A stretch of 64,000 nt of DNA from Carnobacterium_A sp047553015 (GCF_047553015.1 NZ_CP180212.1:434001-498000), one strand, 5' to 3'. Shown: positions 1 through 9,057, counted from the first letter of the stretch. Numbers and translations: made by a program. The notes: a model not told the origin generated them from the letters alone.

Positions 1-3000
1 TTAGTAAGTCCAATTAACCCTATGCTGATTGTGTATAATAAAATACTAGATACAGAAATTGCATCAGAAGAATTACCTGAATCCATTATTAGCAGATTAA
101 ATTCAAAAAATTTGTTACCTTTTATTGAAGAAGAAAATAAGCTATATGAATCTTACTATGACAAAGAAATACCGAGATGGTTATTTTATAATGCGTTAGA
201 TGGGAAACAAAATAAATTATCATATAATACGCGTAATATAGTTTCTTCAAAGTTGAAAGATTTTTATAAGCATTTTAAATATCTTTTTGAAGTAACACCT
301 GAAATAGCTTTAAATATTCAAATTATTAACATAACTGACGAAAAAGAAATTTTAATTGGTGTTATTGATTATATTTTATCGGGTATAAAAGCAGGAACGT
401 CATTAAAGAACTTAAATACTATTAATATTTATGTGCAAACAAATCAGTCAATAAATACCTCTGACTTTAAATATTTATTTTCTATTAATAGTACATTAGA
501 ATTTGAAGAATTTTTCGGAAAAAAATTAAAAAATTACACAAACGGTCTATATAGTGAAGTTGATTTGATTGATACAATAAAGAATAAAATAAATGTATTC
601 TACAATGCATCACAAGATCACTATTATCATATCACTTTTTATAAATTTGAAGAGACCCCTAGACAAAGTAGTTACGAAACAGATAAATTATTAATGAATT
701 ATTCACTATCAGGACTTACTAATAGTATGGTTTTTACAAAAAATGATCAAGAATATTTAACTGGTTTTGGTACAGATGGAGACCGGAATTCAAGTGATTT
801 AATTACTTTTATGTCTTTGTGGAATAGTTTTTCATTAGCTGTAAGAAGCGAAGGAATAAACACATATCGAAGAAATGAATCAGTTGTTAATAATATACAA
901 ACTATTAATTATCAAGATTTAAAAGAAGTTTTTGATAACAGTAGTTGGGTGACATTTGTCAATCCTAATGTAGATTTAAGCTACTTTACTGATAATAATC
1001 AAGATTTATTTATTATTCATTATACGGATCAAACAAATTCACAGTCATATGAATCTATCACTATCACTAAAAAAATCTATCAGTACGAGGATGTATTAAA
1101 AGAAAATCTTTATCGTTACCATAAAGAGTATAGTGAGGATGATATTGAGAATATTATACGATCATTTAATATATTAAATGGTGAGTGGCTACTTAATATT
1201 ATTGGTCAAAAAAAGAATCCTAATATTATAAGAGAAAAATTAAGTATTATATCAGCTTATAAGAATGCCCTTGCAATATTAGACTCTCCTAATTTTTATT
1301 GGATTCCAATTTCCTTAGAAGAAATTTTACGTGTATCTAGGATGGCTGGACTCGATAAAAGTTCTGATTTATTTAGTAATAAGATACTTGATTATAATGG
1401 TGCTACATCTGACGACTTACTTTTCATGGGAGTCGAAATTACGGATACAGAAGATATCAAAGTACATTTTTTACCAATAGAAGTTAAAATAGGTATGAAT
1501 TACAATAATGTATTAACAAAAGCAAAAAAACAAATTAAACAAACATATAATATATTTAAAAATGAGTTAGTAGATAAAAATAAAACTTTGTTTAAGAAAA
1601 AGTTTTATAGAAACTTTTTTATTCAGATATATTTATCTAATCTTGAAAAATTTATTGATAATAGATTATGGGAAGATAAAGATTATAAACAAGTATATGA
1701 ATATAGAGAAAAATTGCTGAATGATAAATTTGAAATTTCGGAAGAAATTAATGAAATTTATGGTAAAGGAATGGTTTTTTCTTTTAAAAATGAAAATCAC
1801 TATAGAAGAATAGATATAGAACCTGAAAATGAAATCACAATTGTATCTTTTACAGAGACTGATGCATATTTAGATATTAAGTCACCTATAGAAAAAATTG
1901 TGAAAGATACAAAAAATAATAGAAGAAGCTTACCAAGTGATAAACTATTAAAACACCTAATGTTAGCTAATAAAAAACTGAAGGTTGAAGTTGAAGCTAC
2001 CGAAAAAGTAATAGATACAGAAATTAGTGAGAGCTTATACACTAAGTCTAATGAAACTTTAGATAGCAAGATCGTTGAAGTAATAGATGATGAGCCAATT
2101 GAATCACTGGATACAGAAGCAAGTACAGAAGCAAGTACAGAAGTAAATATTGAACCTATTGAAGACTCTGATTTGGAAGACAGTAAAGAAGGAGTTGCTG
2201 AGTTTAATAAAATAGTAGATGAAAAGGTTAAAAGTGTAATGAATACAGGAAATAATAAGTTATCTGAAGCGCGTATATTAATTGGAAATATAAAAGGTTC
2301 CAATGAGAAACTTTATTGGGAATACGGTCATCCTAAATTAGCAAATCGTCATCTATTAATTAGCGGGAAATCTGGCCAAGGAAAAACATATTTTATGCAG
2401 TGTATGTTATATGAATTATCCAAACAAAAAATATCTAGTTTAGTTATTGACTATACTAATGGGTTCGTTCAAAATCAGCTTGAACAAGTTTTTGTTGATA
2501 GATTAGATGATAAATTGAAGCAATACATTGTCTATACAGATTTATTACCTATTAATCCTTTTAAAAAGCAGCAAATTGATTTAGGTACGGGCACAAAAAT
2601 TGATGAGTCTACACAAGATATGGTAGATAGAACAGTACAAGTTGTTGATTTTGTATTTGATTTAGGAATTCAACAGAAACATCTATTAGGTCAAATTATA
2701 ACAGATACTTATTCAATGAATGGTGAAAAATTAACCTTTACTCATATAAAAAATAGGTTAGTTGATGCTGAGGATAGTGGATCTAAAACATTACTAGGGA
2801 GGATTAGCCCCTTATTAGATAGAGATCCATTTTCATATAAAGAAGATTCTTTTAACTGGAATAATGTTTACAATGACAAGGGAGAAGTTCATATTATTCA
2901 GTTAGTAGGCTTTCAAAAAAATGTACAAAGAATTTTAACAGAATTTCTATTATGGGATTTGTATAATTTCTCTGTAAGTTTTGGAAATAAGAATAGACCA

Positions 3001-3378
3001 TTACCTATTCTATTGGATGAGGCTCAAAATTTAAATCATAAATCAGATTCGCCGGCTACAAAAATTATGAAGGAAGGTAGAAAATTTGGATGGTCTGCAT
3101 GGTTTGCTACTCAGTCGTTATCAGCTATAAAGAAAGCTGGAGGAGATTTGAGTGGCTTGTATAACGCTCAGGAGCAAATTCATTTTTTACCTACAGAAGA
3201 TCAAATTTCTTATTTAGCAGGAATATTATCAAGCGATAACCAAAGTAAATCAGGTTTGGAACAAACGTTATCTGACTTACAAAAAGGACAATGTTTAGTG
3301 AGTGGACCAGCTATAGTTAATGGTGAGTTGAAAAATACTATTCAAGTCCTTGAAATATCACCTTTAGAAGAAAGATAG
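1..3378 (+). CDS. DptH-like HerA/FtsK-type ATPase of DNA-phosphorothioation-dependent restriction (5' truncated by window edge)
   Basis: The frame is open from base 1, before the first ATG at 22, and no ribosome site precedes that ATG, so the gene almost certainly starts upstream. The C-terminal third is a P-loop ATPase: Walker A GKSGQGKT near residue 782 (counted from the ATG) and Walker B ILLDEAQ near 995. A motif PIEVKIG near residue 485, preceded by an acidic strand, resembles the core of PD-(D/E)xK nucleases. An acidic, Glu/Ser/Thr-rich linker (about 660-730) with a short repeat TEAS-TEAS separates the two halves. DptH is the large translocase-type subunit of the DndFGH/DptFGH restriction complex, which attacks DNA lacking phosphorothioate. 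The assignment rests on my recognition of the ISGKSGQGKTYFMQ block; it could be another HerA-family defence ATPase. dptF/dptG are not visible and would lie to the left. Confidence 0.6.
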   Translation, partial: LVSPINPMLIVYNKILDTEIASEELPESIISRLNSKNLLPFIEEENKLYESYYDKEIPRWLFYNALDGKQNKLSYNTRNIVSSKLKDFYKHFKYLFEVTPEIALNIQIINITDEKEILIGVIDYILSGIKAGTSLKNLNTINIYVQTNQSINTSDFKYLFSINSTLEFEEFFGKKLKNYTNGLYSEVDLIDTIKNKINVFYNASQDHYYHITFYKFEETPRQSSYETDKLLMNYSLSGLTNSMVFTKNDQEYLTGFGTDGDRNSSDLITFMSLWNSFSLAVRSEGINTYRRNESVVNNIQTINYQDLKEVFDNSSWVTFVNPNVDLSYFTDNNQDLFIIHYTDQTNSQSYESITITKKIYQYEDVLKENLYRYHKEYSEDDIENIIRSFNILNGEWLLNIIGQKKNPNIIREKLSIISAYKNALAILDSPNFYWIPISLEEILRVSRMAGLDKSSDLFSNKILDYNGATSDDLLFMGVEITDTEDIKVHFLPIEVKIGMNYNNVLTKAKKQIKQTYNIFKNELVDKNKTLFKKKFYRNFFIQIYLSNLEKFIDNRLWEDKDYKQVYEYREKLLNDKFEISEEINEIYGKGMVFSFKNENHYRRIDIEPENEITIVSFTETDAYLDIKSPIEKIVKDTKNNRRSLPSDKLLKHLMLANKKLKVEVEATEKVIDTEISESLYTKSNETLDSKIVEVIDDEPIESLDTEASTEASTEVNIEPIEDSDLEDSKEGVAEFNKIVDEKVKSVMNTGNNKLSEARILIGNIKGSNEKLYWEYGHPKLANRHLLISGKSGQGKTYFMQCMLYELSKQKISSLVIDYTNGFVQNQLEQVFVDRLDDKLKQYIVYTDLLPINPFKKQQIDLGTGTKIDESTQDMVDRTVQVVDFVFDLGIQQKHLLGQIITDTYSMNGEKLTFTHIKNRLVDAEDSGSKTLLGRISPLLDRDPFSYKEDSFNWNNVYNDKGEVHIIQLVGFQKNVQRILTEFLLWDLYNFSVSFGNKNRPLPILLDEAQNLNHKSDSPATKIMKEGRKFGWSAWFATQSLSAIKKAGGDLSGLYNAQEQIHFLPTEDQISYLAGILSSDNQSKSGLEQTLSDLQKGQCLVSGPAIVNGELKNTIQVLEISPLEER

Positions 3379-3474
3379 CTGACAAAAACTTCATAAATTC
3401 TCTATGGTATTTTGATAATTAAATCTTAATTCATACACATGATACACTACAGTATCAAAGAATAATAAACTAAG

Positions 3475-3515
3475 CAAAACCGATACACTAATTAGTGTAT
3501 CGGTTTTGTTTATTT
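3475..3515 (+). terminator. Terminator after the DptH-like gene
   Basis: A perfect 34-nt palindrome (3475-3508, centre AATT) with arms CAAAACCGATACACTAA is followed by a T-rich tail. It ends the preceding transcript and insulates the man operon. Confidence 0.8.
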
Positions 3516-3566
3516 AATGGCATCTAACTGTTGATTTTAAAGTAATCTGAGTGCAATACACTAAAG

Positions 3567-3584
3567 TTGGCACAGAACTTGCAT
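3567..3584 (+). promoter_or_regulatory. Sigma-54 (-24/-12) promoter of the mannose PTS operon
   Basis: TTGGCAC-N5-TTGCA: the GG at 3569-3570 and GC at 3581-3582 are separated by exactly 10 nt, the invariant RpoN spacing. Mannose-family PTS operons of Firmicutes are typically RpoN-dependent and driven by a LevR/ManR activator; that activator is not in this window. About 190 nt of leader follow before manL. Confidence 0.9.
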
Positions 3585-3789
3585 TACAATAAGTGACTGA
3601 TGAAATAGATAAGAACTGAACTATCTAATTGGATTGCTTATCTTAGCCTTGATGGTTTAAAGTAGGCGCTTTGTTAGAAGTGAGGAACTTATTAAGAAGT
3701 AGATTCAAAAAACGAAAAAGAGGCCACTTAATTTTGTTGATTGCATCTAAATCAGTAAAAGGAAAATACATTATTTAGGAGGTAGAAAT

Positions 3790-4785
3790 ATGGTAGGAAT
3801 TATACTAGCAAGCCATGGCGAGTTCGCAGAAGGCATCTTACAATCTGGAGCGATGATTTTTGGAGAACAAGAAAACGTCAAGGCTATTACGTTAATGCCA
3901 AGTGAAGGACCAGAAGATGTAAAAGCAAAAATGCAAAAAGCTGTTGCTTCTTTTGATGACCAAGATGAAGTTTTATTCTTAGTCGACTTATGGGGTGGTA
4001 CTCCATTTAATCAAGCGAACACATTGTTCGAAGACCATAAAGAGAAATGGGCAATCGTTTCTGGGTTGAATTTACCAATGGTAATTGAGGCATACGCTTC
4101 TCGCTTATCTATGACGTCTGCTCATGAAATTGCAACACACATTCTTGAAACAGCTAAGGATGGTATTAGAATTAGACCTGAAGAATTAGAACCAGCAGAA
4201 GCAGCAGGTGTCAAAGTTGCAGAAGATGGTTTACCTAAAGGACACCTTCCACCAAATACAGTTGTTGGTGATGGACAGATCAAATACGTATTAGTACGTG
4301 TCGATTCTCGTTTATTACACGGGCAAGTTGCTACAGCATGGACAAAATCTACTCAACCAAACCGTATTATCGTTGTTTCCGATATCGTTTCTAAAGACGT
4401 ACTTCGTAAAAAATTAATTGAGCAAGCAGCTCCTCCAGGTGTTAAAGCGAATGTTATTACAATTAATAAAATGATTGAGATTTCTAAAGACCCTCGATTT
4501 GGTACAACAAAAGCTTTAATTTTATTTGAAAACCCGACAGATGTTGTTAGAGCAGTTGAAGGTGGCGTAGACTTTAAAGAAATCAACGTTGGTTCAATGG
4601 CCCACTCAGTTGGAAAAGTTGTTGTAAATAATGTTCTTTCTATGAGTAAAGAAGACGTAGAAGCTTTCAATCAATTGAAGCAAAAAGGCGTTAAATTTGA
4701 TGTGCGTAAAGTACCAAATGATTCAGGTTCTAATATGGAAGACATCCTTAAAAAAGCTAAAAACGAATTAGCACGCGCTAAATAA
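3790..4785 (+). CDS. manL: PTS mannose/glucose transporter EIIAB subunit
   Basis: Cytoplasmic phosphotransfer component of the mannose-family PTS, which moves phosphate from HPr to incoming glucose, mannose or glucosamine. The EIIA domain spans roughly residues 1-130 with the phospho-histidine His9 in LASHGEF. A linker near 140-160 joins it to the EIIB domain (about 165-331), whose phosphorylated His177 lies in RVDSRLLHGQV. The 331-aa length matches the fused ManL/MptA type. A strong TTAGGAGGT ribosome site precedes the ATG. It is first in a manL-manM-manN operon behind a sigma-54 promoter; subunit IIC starts 33 nt downstream. In lactic acid bacteria this permease is also the receptor for class IIa bacteriocins. 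Confidence 0.96.
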   Translation: MVGIILASHGEFAEGILQSGAMIFGEQENVKAITLMPSEGPEDVKAKMQKAVASFDDQDEVLFLVDLWGGTPFNQANTLFEDHKEKWAIVSGLNLPMVIEAYASRLSMTSAHEIATHILETAKDGIRIRPEELEPAEAAGVKVAEDGLPKGHLPPNTVVGDGQIKYVLVRVDSRLLHGQVATAWTKSTQPNRIIVVSDIVSKDVLRKKLIEQAAPPGVKANVITINKMIEISKDPRFGTTKALILFENPTDVVRAVEGGVDFKEINVGSMAHSVGKVVVNNVLSMSKEDVEAFNQLKQKGVKFDVRKVPNDSGSNMEDILKKAKNELARAK

Positions 4786-4818
4786 CAGAACAAAATTAAA
4801 TTAAATAGGAGGCCTATT

Positions 4819-5616
4819 ATGTCTATTATATCCATTATTTTAGTAATATTTATTGCATTTCTAGCTGGTATGGAAGGAATCTTAGATGAATTCCAATTTC
4901 ACCAACCGTTAGTCGCATGTACATTAATCGGTTTAGTTACAGGAAATCTAACAGCCGGTATCATTCTTGGCGGAAGTCTTCAAATGATTGCACTTGGTTG
5001 GGCGAACATTGGGGCAGCCGTAGCACCAGATGCTGCATTGGCATCCGTTGCATCAGCAATTATTCTAGTATTAGGTGGACAAGGTGTTGCCGGTATTCCA
5101 GCAGCAATCGCAGTTGCGATTCCATTAGCAGTTGCAGGTCTTTTCTTAACAATGGTTGTTCGTACATTAGCTGTACCTATCGTACACTTAATGGACACAG
5201 CAGCTGAAACAGGAAATTTCAGAAAAATTGAATTATTACACATTGGCGCAGTATGTATGCAAGGTGTTCGTATCGCTATTCCAGCAGCAGCACTTTTATT
5301 CATTCCAGCAGCAACAGTTCAGAATTTCTTAGAGTCAATGCCTTTATGGTTAACAGAAGGTATGGCAATTGGTGGCGGAATGGTCGTTGCAGTTGGTTAT
5401 GCACTAGTTATCAACATGATGGCAACAAAAGAAGTATGGCCATTCTTTATTCTTGGTTTCGTAGTAGCAGCAATTTCTCAATTAACTCTTATCGCAATCG
5501 GAGCAATTGGTGTTGCATTAGCTCTTATTTACTTGAACCTTTCTAAAATGGGCGGCTCATCAAACGGTGGAAGCAACTCAGGCGATCCACTCGGCGACAT
5601 CTTAAACGATTATTAA
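4819..5616 (+). CDS. manM: PTS mannose/glucose transporter EIIC subunit
   Basis: Integral membrane subunit that, with EIID, forms the sugar channel of the mannose-family PTS. The 265-aa protein is highly hydrophobic with Ala/Gly/Ile-rich segments throughout. The N-terminal half carries the family-typical GSLQMIALGWANIGAA and PDAALA stretches around residues 52-75. The Gly/Ser/Asn-rich tail (after about residue 245) is a usual low-complexity end. It follows manL by 33 nt with an AGGAGG ribosome site and precedes manN by 21 nt, so the three are cotranscribed. In Listeria and lactococci an extracellular loop of this subunit is the contact for class IIa bacteriocins. Confidence 0.96.
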   Translation: MSIISIILVIFIAFLAGMEGILDEFQFHQPLVACTLIGLVTGNLTAGIILGGSLQMIALGWANIGAAVAPDAALASVASAIILVLGGQGVAGIPAAIAVAIPLAVAGLFLTMVVRTLAVPIVHLMDTAAETGNFRKIELLHIGAVCMQGVRIAIPAAALLFIPAATVQNFLESMPLWLTEGMAIGGGMVVAVGYALVINMMATKEVWPFFILGFVVAAISQLTLIAIGAIGVALALIYLNLSKMGGSSNGGSNSGDPLGDILNDY

Positions 5617-5637
5617 TCCTAAAGGAGGAGAAGAGAC

Positions 5638-6549
5638 ATGGCAGAAAAAATTATACTAACTAAAAGAGATCGTTTAGCCGTTGCATGGCGCTCTACATTT
5701 ATCCAAGGTTCTTGGAACTATGAACGTATGCAAAATGGTGGTTGGGCTTTCTCAATGATTCCCGCAATTAAAAAATTATATACAACACAAGAAGATCGTG
5801 CCGCAGCACTAAAACGTCACTTAGAGTTCTTTAACACTCACCCTTATGTTGCTTCACCAATCATTGGTGTTACTTTAGCACTAGAAGAAGAACGTGCGAA
5901 TGGTCAACCTGTTGATGACGTAGCTATTCAAGGAGTAAAAGTAGGAATGATGGGACCGTTGGCTGGTGTCGGCGATCCAGTATTCTGGTTTACTGTACGT
6001 CCAATGCTAGGTGCTCTAGGAGCATCATTAGCATTAGGTGGAAGTATTCTTGGACCAATTCTTTTCTTCGTAGCTTGGAATGCTATTCGTTGGAGTTTCA
6101 TGTGGTATACACAAGAACTTGGCTACAAAGCGGGTTCTAAAATTACTGATGACCTTTCAGGCGGATTGTTACAAGATATTACTAAAGGAGCCTCTATCCT
6201 TGGTATGTTTGTGCTAGCCTCGCTAGTACAGCGGTGGGTAACAGTTAGCTTTAAGCCAATTGTTTCTGAAGTTCAATTAGATAAAGGTGCTTATATTGAA
6301 TGGGATCAACTTCCAGCAGGAGCAGAAGGCATGCGTCAAGCAATTGAACAAGCCAACTCAGGTTTGGCTTTATCTGCTACAAAAGTAACAACCTTACAAA
6401 ATAACCTAGACCAGTTAATCCCAGGATTAGCAGCATTAGGACTAACATTCTTATGTATGTGGTTATTAAACAAAAAAGTTAGCCCAATCATTATCATTCT
6501 TGGTTTATTCGTAGTTGGTATTGGTGGACATTTAATCGGACTTCTATAA
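5638..6549 (+). CDS. manN: PTS mannose/glucose transporter EIID subunit
   Basis: Second membrane subunit of the mannose-family permease, partner of EIIC. The 303-aa length is normal. Family features are the amphipathic N-terminus with RSTFIQGSWNYERMQ near residues 18-33, the PYVASPIIG stretch near 79, the MMGPLAGVGDP segment near 105, and a C-terminal hydrophobic hairpin. The ribosome site AAAGGAGGAG lies just after the manM stop. It is the last gene before a hairpin terminator; manO follows under what looks like its own promoter. Confidence 0.96.
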   Translation: MAEKIILTKRDRLAVAWRSTFIQGSWNYERMQNGGWAFSMIPAIKKLYTTQEDRAAALKRHLEFFNTHPYVASPIIGVTLALEEERANGQPVDDVAIQGVKVGMMGPLAGVGDPVFWFTVRPMLGALGASLALGGSILGPILFFVAWNAIRWSFMWYTQELGYKAGSKITDDLSGGLLQDITKGASILGMFVLASLVQRWVTVSFKPIVSEVQLDKGAYIEWDQLPAGAEGMRQAIEQANSGLALSATKVTTLQNNLDQLIPGLAALGLTFLCMWLLNKKVSPIIIILGLFVVGIGGHLIGLL

Positions 6550-6604
6550 ACTCAAAAAGATAAACCGATAAAAAATCTGTAGATTAAAAAGTCTGCATAC
6601 ATTA

Positions 6605-6637
6605 GAGTGGTTGAGCTTGTTCTCAGCCACTTTTTTT
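6605..6637 (+). terminator. Terminator of manLMN
   Basis: Stem GTGGTTGAG / CTCAGCCAC (one G-U pair), loop CTTGTT, followed by seven T. Confidence 0.85.
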
Positions 6638-6638
6638 A

Positions 6639-6667
6639 TTGGTTTAACTTCTTAAAAAAGGTATAAT
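6639..6667 (+). promoter_or_regulatory. Sigma-A promoter of manO
   Basis: TTGGTT, 17-nt spacer, perfect TATAAT (6662-6667). It begins directly after the manN terminator, so manO can be made independently of sigma-54. Confidence 0.65.
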
Positions 6668-6702
6668 GGATGAAATAAGATAAAAGAAACGGAGCGGATA
6701 AA

Positions 6703-7095
6703 ATGGTTGAATCAATTAATACAAAGGTAGATTTGGTAATAGATGCCACCGCTTTTACTGGGTTAACAGATTATGGAAAGATTATGATAGGAGACAAGGG
6801 GTTTGAGTTTTATCATGCGCGTGATCCGCGTAAGTTCATTCAAATTCCGTGGGAAGAAGTTAAGCTGGTTATTGCTTCTGTGATGTTTAAGGGGAAATGG
6901 ATTCCGCGTTACGCTATCGAAACAAAGAAAAACGGAACGTACACATTCTCTTCGAAAAAACCTAAAAAAGTTCTTCGAGCAATAAAAGAATACATCGAAC
7001 CAGAATATATTGTCCATTCGTTGGGGTTCTTCGATGTGCTTAAGCGCGCTTTTAAATCTTTTATGACAAAAAGATCAGCAAAAAAAAATAAATAG
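6703..7095 (+). CDS. manO: DUF956 family protein ManO
   Basis: Small cytoplasmic DUF956 protein (130 aa) that almost always follows manLMN in Lactobacillales and Listeria, and has been implicated in control of the mannose PTS; its biochemical role is unsettled. Visible hallmarks are the N-terminal TKVDLVIDATAFTGLTDYGK stretch, HARDPRKFIQIPWEEV near residues 38-53 and a very basic C-terminus (RSAKKNK). The ribosome site GGAGCGG precedes the ATG. Its separate promoter, downstream of the operon terminator, suggests a basal level that does not depend on PTS induction. Confidence 0.88.
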   Translation: MVESINTKVDLVIDATAFTGLTDYGKIMIGDKGFEFYHARDPRKFIQIPWEEVKLVIASVMFKGKWIPRYAIETKKNGTYTFSSKKPKKVLRAIKEYIEPEYIVHSLGFFDVLKRAFKSFMTKRSAKKNK

Positions 7096-7106
7096 ACTAA
7101 TGTGTA

Positions 7107-7136
7107 AAACCTAAGATAAAAATCTTAGGTTTTTTT
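7107..7136 (+). terminator. Terminator of manO
   Basis: Stem AACCTAAGAT / ATCTTAGGTT with an AAAA loop and seven T. Confidence 0.9.
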
Positions 7137-7146
7137 AGGTTATTTG

Positions 7147-7175
7147 TTGATTAATTCACAAATACATAGTAAACT
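7147..7175 (+). promoter_or_regulatory. Promoter of the 7.3-kb lipoprotein gene
   Basis: TTGATT, 17-nt spacer, TAAACT. A small hairpin (TCACTT / AAGTGA, 7200-7220) lies in the leader. Confidence 0.5.
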
Positions 7176-7259
7176 GTTTAAGAAGGTTTTAATACGCTTT
7201 CACTTTTTTTAGAGAAGTGAGTATCGTTTTATAACTAAAAAAAAATGGAGGTAGTATAA

Positions 7260-7826
7260 ATGTTAAACAAAAAAAGAGGATTATTTTTAGGTCTTTGTGC
7301 ATCACTTGTCATCATGTTAGCAGGTTGTGGAAGTGACGATGAGGCAATGGATAAAGAGTCAATGGCTGCTTCATCATCAACAGCTGAAAGTACAGAAGTT
7401 GTTGCAGGAGCATCAATTAGTAGTAAACCAGAAGATTTAGTTATGGGACTTAGCGAAGATGGTGGCTGGATCTTTGCAGCAACCGATGATATTACATTAA
7501 CGGAAGATCTAGTTGTTGCTGGAACTTTCTATGATAAAGATGACGACAGTGCAGATATTTACCGTAAACTAGCTCTATATGCACAAGATGAAGACCGTAC
7601 AGTAACAGCTGAGTACACATTAACTGTACCAACAATTACTGTTGAGTCTCCAAACTTTAAAATAGAAAATGGAACAGTTGTTGGCGATATCATTGTTAAA
7701 GCAGAAGGCTTTACTCTTGCTAACTCAACTGTTGAAGGAAATGTTACATTTGATTCTCAAGAATTAATGGATGCATCAACTTTTGATGGCGAAACAATTA
7801 CTGGAGAAACAACAGTAGCTAAATAA
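7260..7826 (+). CDS. Putative lipoprotein of unknown function
   Basis: 188 aa with a lipoprotein signal peptide: basic MLNKKRG start, hydrophobic core, and lipobox LAGC with the lipidated Cys near residue 23. It is followed by a Ser/Thr/Ala/Glu-rich tether. The mature part is acidic and rich in short alternating beta-type segments (DITLTEDLVVAG, FKIENGTVVGDIIVKAEGFTL, NSTVEGNVTF), which reads like a small right-handed beta-helix or jelly-roll. I do not recognise the family. A GGAGG site lies 8 nt before the ATG. It is monocistronic, with a promoter and terminator of its own. It should sit on the outer face of the membrane. Confidence 0.75.
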   Translation: MLNKKRGLFLGLCASLVIMLAGCGSDDEAMDKESMAASSSTAESTEVVAGASISSKPEDLVMGLSEDGGWIFAATDDITLTEDLVVAGTFYDKDDDSADIYRKLALYAQDEDRTVTAEYTLTVPTITVESPNFKIENGTVVGDIIVKAEGFTLANSTVEGNVTFDSQELMDASTFDGETITGETTVAK

Positions 7827-7852
7827 TGTTCTAAATAAAATAAAGTTTAATG

Positions 7853-7890
7853 AATAGCCCATTCAACGTTAAGTTGTATGGGCTATTTTT
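7853..7890 (+). terminator. Terminator of the lipoprotein gene
   Basis: Stem AATAGCCCAT / ATGGGCTATT followed by a short T-run. Confidence 0.85.
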
Positions 7891-8065
7891 ACTATCAATC
7901 GATTGAGTACGAATTGACATAACTGGCTAATTCTTTCATATGATTTCTGACAAGAGGTATTCTGTGGTACGATTATGTAAACAACTTAATCTGATTTTTG
8001 TGAAAAAGTTACGCATGAATAGGTTAAATGGTTAGATACTATTTTTTAAAATGGGAGGAATAAAG

Positions 8066-9043
8066 ATGTGCACATCTTTAACGTACAAAAAGACTGATTT
8101 TTATTTTGGTAGAAACATGGATATTGAGTATTCATTTAATGAAAAAGTTGTGATTACACCACGTAAATTTTCTTTTGACTTAAAAAAATATAAGAAGTTA
8201 GAGAGCCACTATGCCATGATAGGTATGGCAACAGTAATTGAGGACTACCCTCTATACGCTGAAGCAACTAATGAAAAAGGTCTTTCAATAGCTGCGCTAA
8301 ATTTTCCAGGAAATGCCGTTTATTTAGAAGAAAAGCAAGGTCAAATTAACATCACACCATTTGAACTGATTCCTTGGTTATTAGGAACCTGTACGACAGT
8401 AGAAGAAGCGAAAGCTGCTTTACAAAAGACGAACATAGTAAATGTACCTTTCAATGAACAGATTCCTTTAGCGCCACAGCACTGGATGATTGCAGATCGT
8501 GATCAGTGTATCGTAGTGGAACCGATGGAAGAAGGGGTAAGAATCCATGACAATCCATTTGGCGTCTTAACGAATAATCCACCGTTTGAATTTCACAAAA
8601 TGAATATGGCTAATTATTTAAATCTTACAGCACACTATCCTACAGACCGATTCAGTTCAGAAATAGACTTGAAACCTTATGGAGTTGGGATGGGGAGCTT
8701 AGGTTTACCTGGCGATGTTTCTCCTGCCTCTCGCTTTGTACGTGCGACTTTCCATAAGATGAATGCTATTTCTGAGGATAATGAGAATGCAAATCTTTCA
8801 CAATTTTTCCATATTCTTGATTCAGTAGCTATGGTCCGTGGCAGTTCTCTTACTAAAGAGGGAAAAAACGATATTACTTCTTATGCTTGTTGTGTGAATA
8901 CAGAAAAAGGTATTTATTATTATAAGACTTACGAAAACAATCAATTGACGGCTATTCATATGCATAATGAAAACTTAGATTCAGATGAATTAATAACAGT
9001 TGAACTCATTAAAACGCAACAAATCAATCATGTAAATAACTAA
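8066..9043 (+). CDS. bsh: Choloylglycine hydrolase family protein (bile salt hydrolase / penicillin V acylase)
   Basis: Ntn-hydrolase that cleaves amide bonds of conjugated bile salts or penicillin V. I place the start at 8066 rather than the upstream ATG at 8051, because the GGGAGGAA ribosome site lies between them and the catalytic Cys must be residue 2 (MCTSLTY). Other active-site positions are present: Arg16 and Asp19 in GRNMD, the Asn in ALNFPG near 80, the Asn in LTNNPPF near 172, and the Arg in SPASRFVR near 225. The resulting 325 aa match bile salt hydrolases. Which substrate class it prefers cannot be told by eye. There is no signal peptide, so it is intracellular. It is flanked by terminators and is monocistronic. 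Confidence 0.9.
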   Translation: MCTSLTYKKTDFYFGRNMDIEYSFNEKVVITPRKFSFDLKKYKKLESHYAMIGMATVIEDYPLYAEATNEKGLSIAALNFPGNAVYLEEKQGQINITPFELIPWLLGTCTTVEEAKAALQKTNIVNVPFNEQIPLAPQHWMIADRDQCIVVEPMEEGVRIHDNPFGVLTNNPPFEFHKMNMANYLNLTAHYPTDRFSSEIDLKPYGVGMGSLGLPGDVSPASRFVRATFHKMNAISEDNENANLSQFFHILDSVAMVRGSSLTKEGKNDITSYACCVNTEKGIYYYKTYENNQLTAIHMHNENLDSDELITVELIKTQQINHVNN

Positions 9044-9057
9044 AATAATAACAAAGA

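Noticed and set aside
8051..8065. Upstream ATG as start of the choloylglycine hydrolase
   Set aside because: It overlaps the ribosome site and would put five residues before Met-Cys, blocking the N-terminal Cys nucleophile.
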